Source: Latrodectus hesperus (lineage: Eukaryota; Arthropoda; Arachnida; Araneae; Theridiidae). From it: DNA of 64,000 nt. Where the stretch lies: NCBI GenBank assembly GCA_037975125.1, contig CM075853.1:95164043-95228042 (forward strand), given 5' to 3'. This document shows, piece after piece, positions 62,492 through 64,000 of the stretch. Both the position numbers and the translations under genes were made by a program. Under the pieces are notes generated by a model. That model did no database searches, had not been told where the DNA came from, and saw only the letters and a list, made by a program, of their open reading frames with translations. How positions within the stretch are numbered: the first letter of the stretch is position 1; the number at the start of each line of letters is the position of its first letter.

Positions 62492-62497
62492 AAAATT

Positions 62498-64000
62498 ATG
62501 ACTGCCACACAGCAGAGGCTTCTAATTTGTTCATGGAACTCTCGCGGGATTAGGCAGAGAGCAGCAGAGCTCAGGGATTTTGTAAATGAGCACCAACCAG
62601 ATATTTTTCTAATTCAAGAATCCTTTCTGCATCCAGCAGTAAATTTTAACATAGTAGGGTACACCTGCTACAGAAACGATAGGCCCGGAAATGCTACACT
62701 CAATGGAGGTGGGACAGCAATTTTCATTAAAAGTAGTCTCCCACACTACAGAAACAACACCCATAGACTACACACTGTTGAAGCACCCTTGGTCACAGTG
62801 ACCCTGCCAACATTACCCCACATTACATTTAGCGCCACATATATTCGCCCAAAACCACAATACCAATATATTAATATGGACTTAGAAACACTACTCTCAA
62901 TTAATTATGATATCGTAATCTGTGGAGATCTGAATGCCAAACACGCTGCATGGAATAACAGAAACTCAAATAAAACTGGAAACATAATCAAAACTTTTGC
63001 CCAAAAGGCAGAAATAAACATCCATGCACCTAATACACCCACGCATTTTAGCGTTAATACCGCTACAACAATAGACATAGCACTCATCAGAGGAATGAAT
63101 TACAAAACAAATATTTATGCTCTCCCAGAACTCAGTTCAGATCATAATCCAGTCATGATCGAGTTCAATCTTAATCTCCCTCTGAGTACTTCACCTAAAT
63201 TACACAACACGGACTGGATTAAATACAATCAAATTTTAAAAAATAAACCATTTTATTATTACAATTCTCAAACGGGAGACGAACTTGAAACTGAAGCGAT
63301 TCGCTTGGAGGCGGAGCTACTTGAAGCGCACCGCGAATCAGAGAAGCCAGTTTCCCCCAGTCCCACTCTCCCACTCCCCAGATACCTCCGAAATCTAAAA
63401 ACCAAAAGAAATAAACTTAGAAAAGAATATCAAAATACCAGAGATCCTAATTTGAAAAGAAATTATAATAAAGCTAATCAGGAATTCAGAGCCAAGATTA
63501 GCGAATACAACAGCACACAATGGAGAGAAAAACTACAATCTTTAAATACACACGACCGCTCCATCTGGAAGGCCGTCGGTATGTTTAAAAAAAGAGCGCA
63601 ACATTATCCGCCCATTCAAGGCCCAAATAACATTGCATACACAGATCAAGAAAAAACTGAGGCAATAGCTGACGTTTTTCAAAAACAATTCATTACACAT
63701 GATCTACACGACACAGGTACTGAAAAACAAGTCGCTCAAACCATAATCAGATTTCTCTCCAAAACACACACACAAGTTATTGAAAGCACCACTCCCTCAG
63801 AGGTCATGGCAATAATCAAGAAAATGAAAGATCAAAAATCGCCAGGCATGGATGGCATCACTAATAAAATGATAAAAAAAGCCCCTATAAAAACCCTATT
63901 CAAAATTACCATGCTAATTAATCAAATTCTTAAACTCACTTATTTCCCCAAGATATGGAAAACCGCATCGGTAGTCCCCATTCCAAAGACTAGGACAGGT
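62498..64000 (+). CDS. LINE 3 ORF2, endonuclease/RT, open to window edge (partial)
   Basis: ATG at 62498 lies 6 bases after the ORF1 stop and in the same frame. Codon-by-codon reading shows no stop for 501 codons to base 64000. The endonuclease is complete: ICSWNSRGI, FLIQESFL, IVICGDLNAKHAAWN, TTIDIALI, LSSDHNPVMIEF. The EN-RT linker (HNTDWIKYNQIL, ISEYNSTQWREKLQSL, SIWKAVGMFKKR) and the start of RT (SPGMDGITNKMIKKAP, YFPKIWKTASVVPIPKT) follow. Highly similar to LINE 2 but without its two frameshifts, so it could be active if the rest is intact. The catalytic FADD motif lies beyond the window. Confidence 0.9.
   Translation, partial: MTATQQRLLICSWNSRGIRQRAAELRDFVNEHQPDIFLIQESFLHPAVNFNIVGYTCYRNDRPGNATLNGGGTAIFIKSSLPHYRNNTHRLHTVEAPLVTVTLPTLPHITFSATYIRPKPQYQYINMDLETLLSINYDIVICGDLNAKHAAWNNRNSNKTGNIIKTFAQKAEINIHAPNTPTHFSVNTATTIDIALIRGMNYKTNIYALPELSSDHNPVMIEFNLNLPLSTSPKLHNTDWIKYNQILKNKPFYYYNSQTGDELETEAIRLEAELLEAHRESEKPVSPSPTLPLPRYLRNLKTKRNKLRKEYQNTRDPNLKRNYNKANQEFRAKISEYNSTQWREKLQSLNTHDRSIWKAVGMFKKRAQHYPPIQGPNNIAYTDQEKTEAIADVFQKQFITHDLHDTGTEKQVAQTIIRFLSKTHTQVIESTTPSEVMAIIKKMKDQKSPGMDGITNKMIKKAPIKTLFKITMLINQILKLTYFPKIWKTASVVPIPKTRTG

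Larger units (their letters stand above)
60972..64000 (+). mobile_element. LINE 3: Jockey-clade retrotransposon, 3' end outside window
   Basis: Same subfamily as LINE 2, as shown by near-identical ORF1 knuckles and endonuclease blocks, and lying in tandem behind it in the same orientation. The 5' boundary is uncertain, between about 60890 and 60972. Differences include the ORF1/ORF2 junction (6-base gap instead of TAATG). Confidence 0.85.

Overview
The window is strongly AT-rich eukaryotic nuclear DNA with few, widely spaced genes, introns of up to about 7 kb, GT/AG splice sites and many transposons. Arthropod-type Jockey-clade LINEs, hAT and PIF/Harbinger DNA transposons, and an animal ESCRT-I gene with insect/arachnid-like architecture suggest an arthropod. 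A spider or related arachnid is my best guess. That is an inference from style and protein flavour; no database search was made.

Layout. 1-3242: copy A of a large non-autonomous hAT-like element, clipped by the window edge, with a 37-bp palindromic subterminal array. 3243-5609: gene-free apart from a 192-bp MITE with a perfect 8-bp target duplication. 5610-8832: a nearly complete hAT transposon with a transposase gene broken at three points. 8833-12203: no supported gene. 12204-34735: UBAP1 (ESCRT-I ubiquitin-binding subunit), six coding exons joining to a 455-residue protein. Its introns hold a decayed antisense LINE with a poly(A) tail, a sense RT fragment, long hairpins, and an antisense coiled-coil-like terminal exon candidate (29971-30063). 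34736-42869: gene-poor, with a decayed antisense LINE (RNase H and RT thumb) at about 36.95-37.90 kb.

42870-43886 (-): an intronless C2H2 zinc-finger protein with 11 fingers. 44354-48079: full-length copy B of the hAT-like element with perfect TIRs and the 8-bp duplication TACCTATG, ending about 225 bp upstream of a THAP-domain gene (48304-49548). The third THAP exon runs straight into a PIF/Harbinger MITE. 49317-52232: two Harbinger derivatives head to head, a short internally deleted one and a longer relic retaining MADF and transposase fragments. 52235-54502: inverted, rearranged copy C of the hAT-like element.

54503-64000: three Jockey-type LINEs in a row on the + strand: a 5'-truncated one cut at its 3' side by the second; a nearly complete one with single-base frameshifts; and a third whose ORF2 is open to the window edge.

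The cellular genes (UBAP1, C2H2 protein, THAP protein) are unrelated in function. The coherent story is transposon structure: how non-autonomous families arise from autonomous ones, and how one insertion edits the end of a host-like gene. I found no operon-like or defence-system-like locus.
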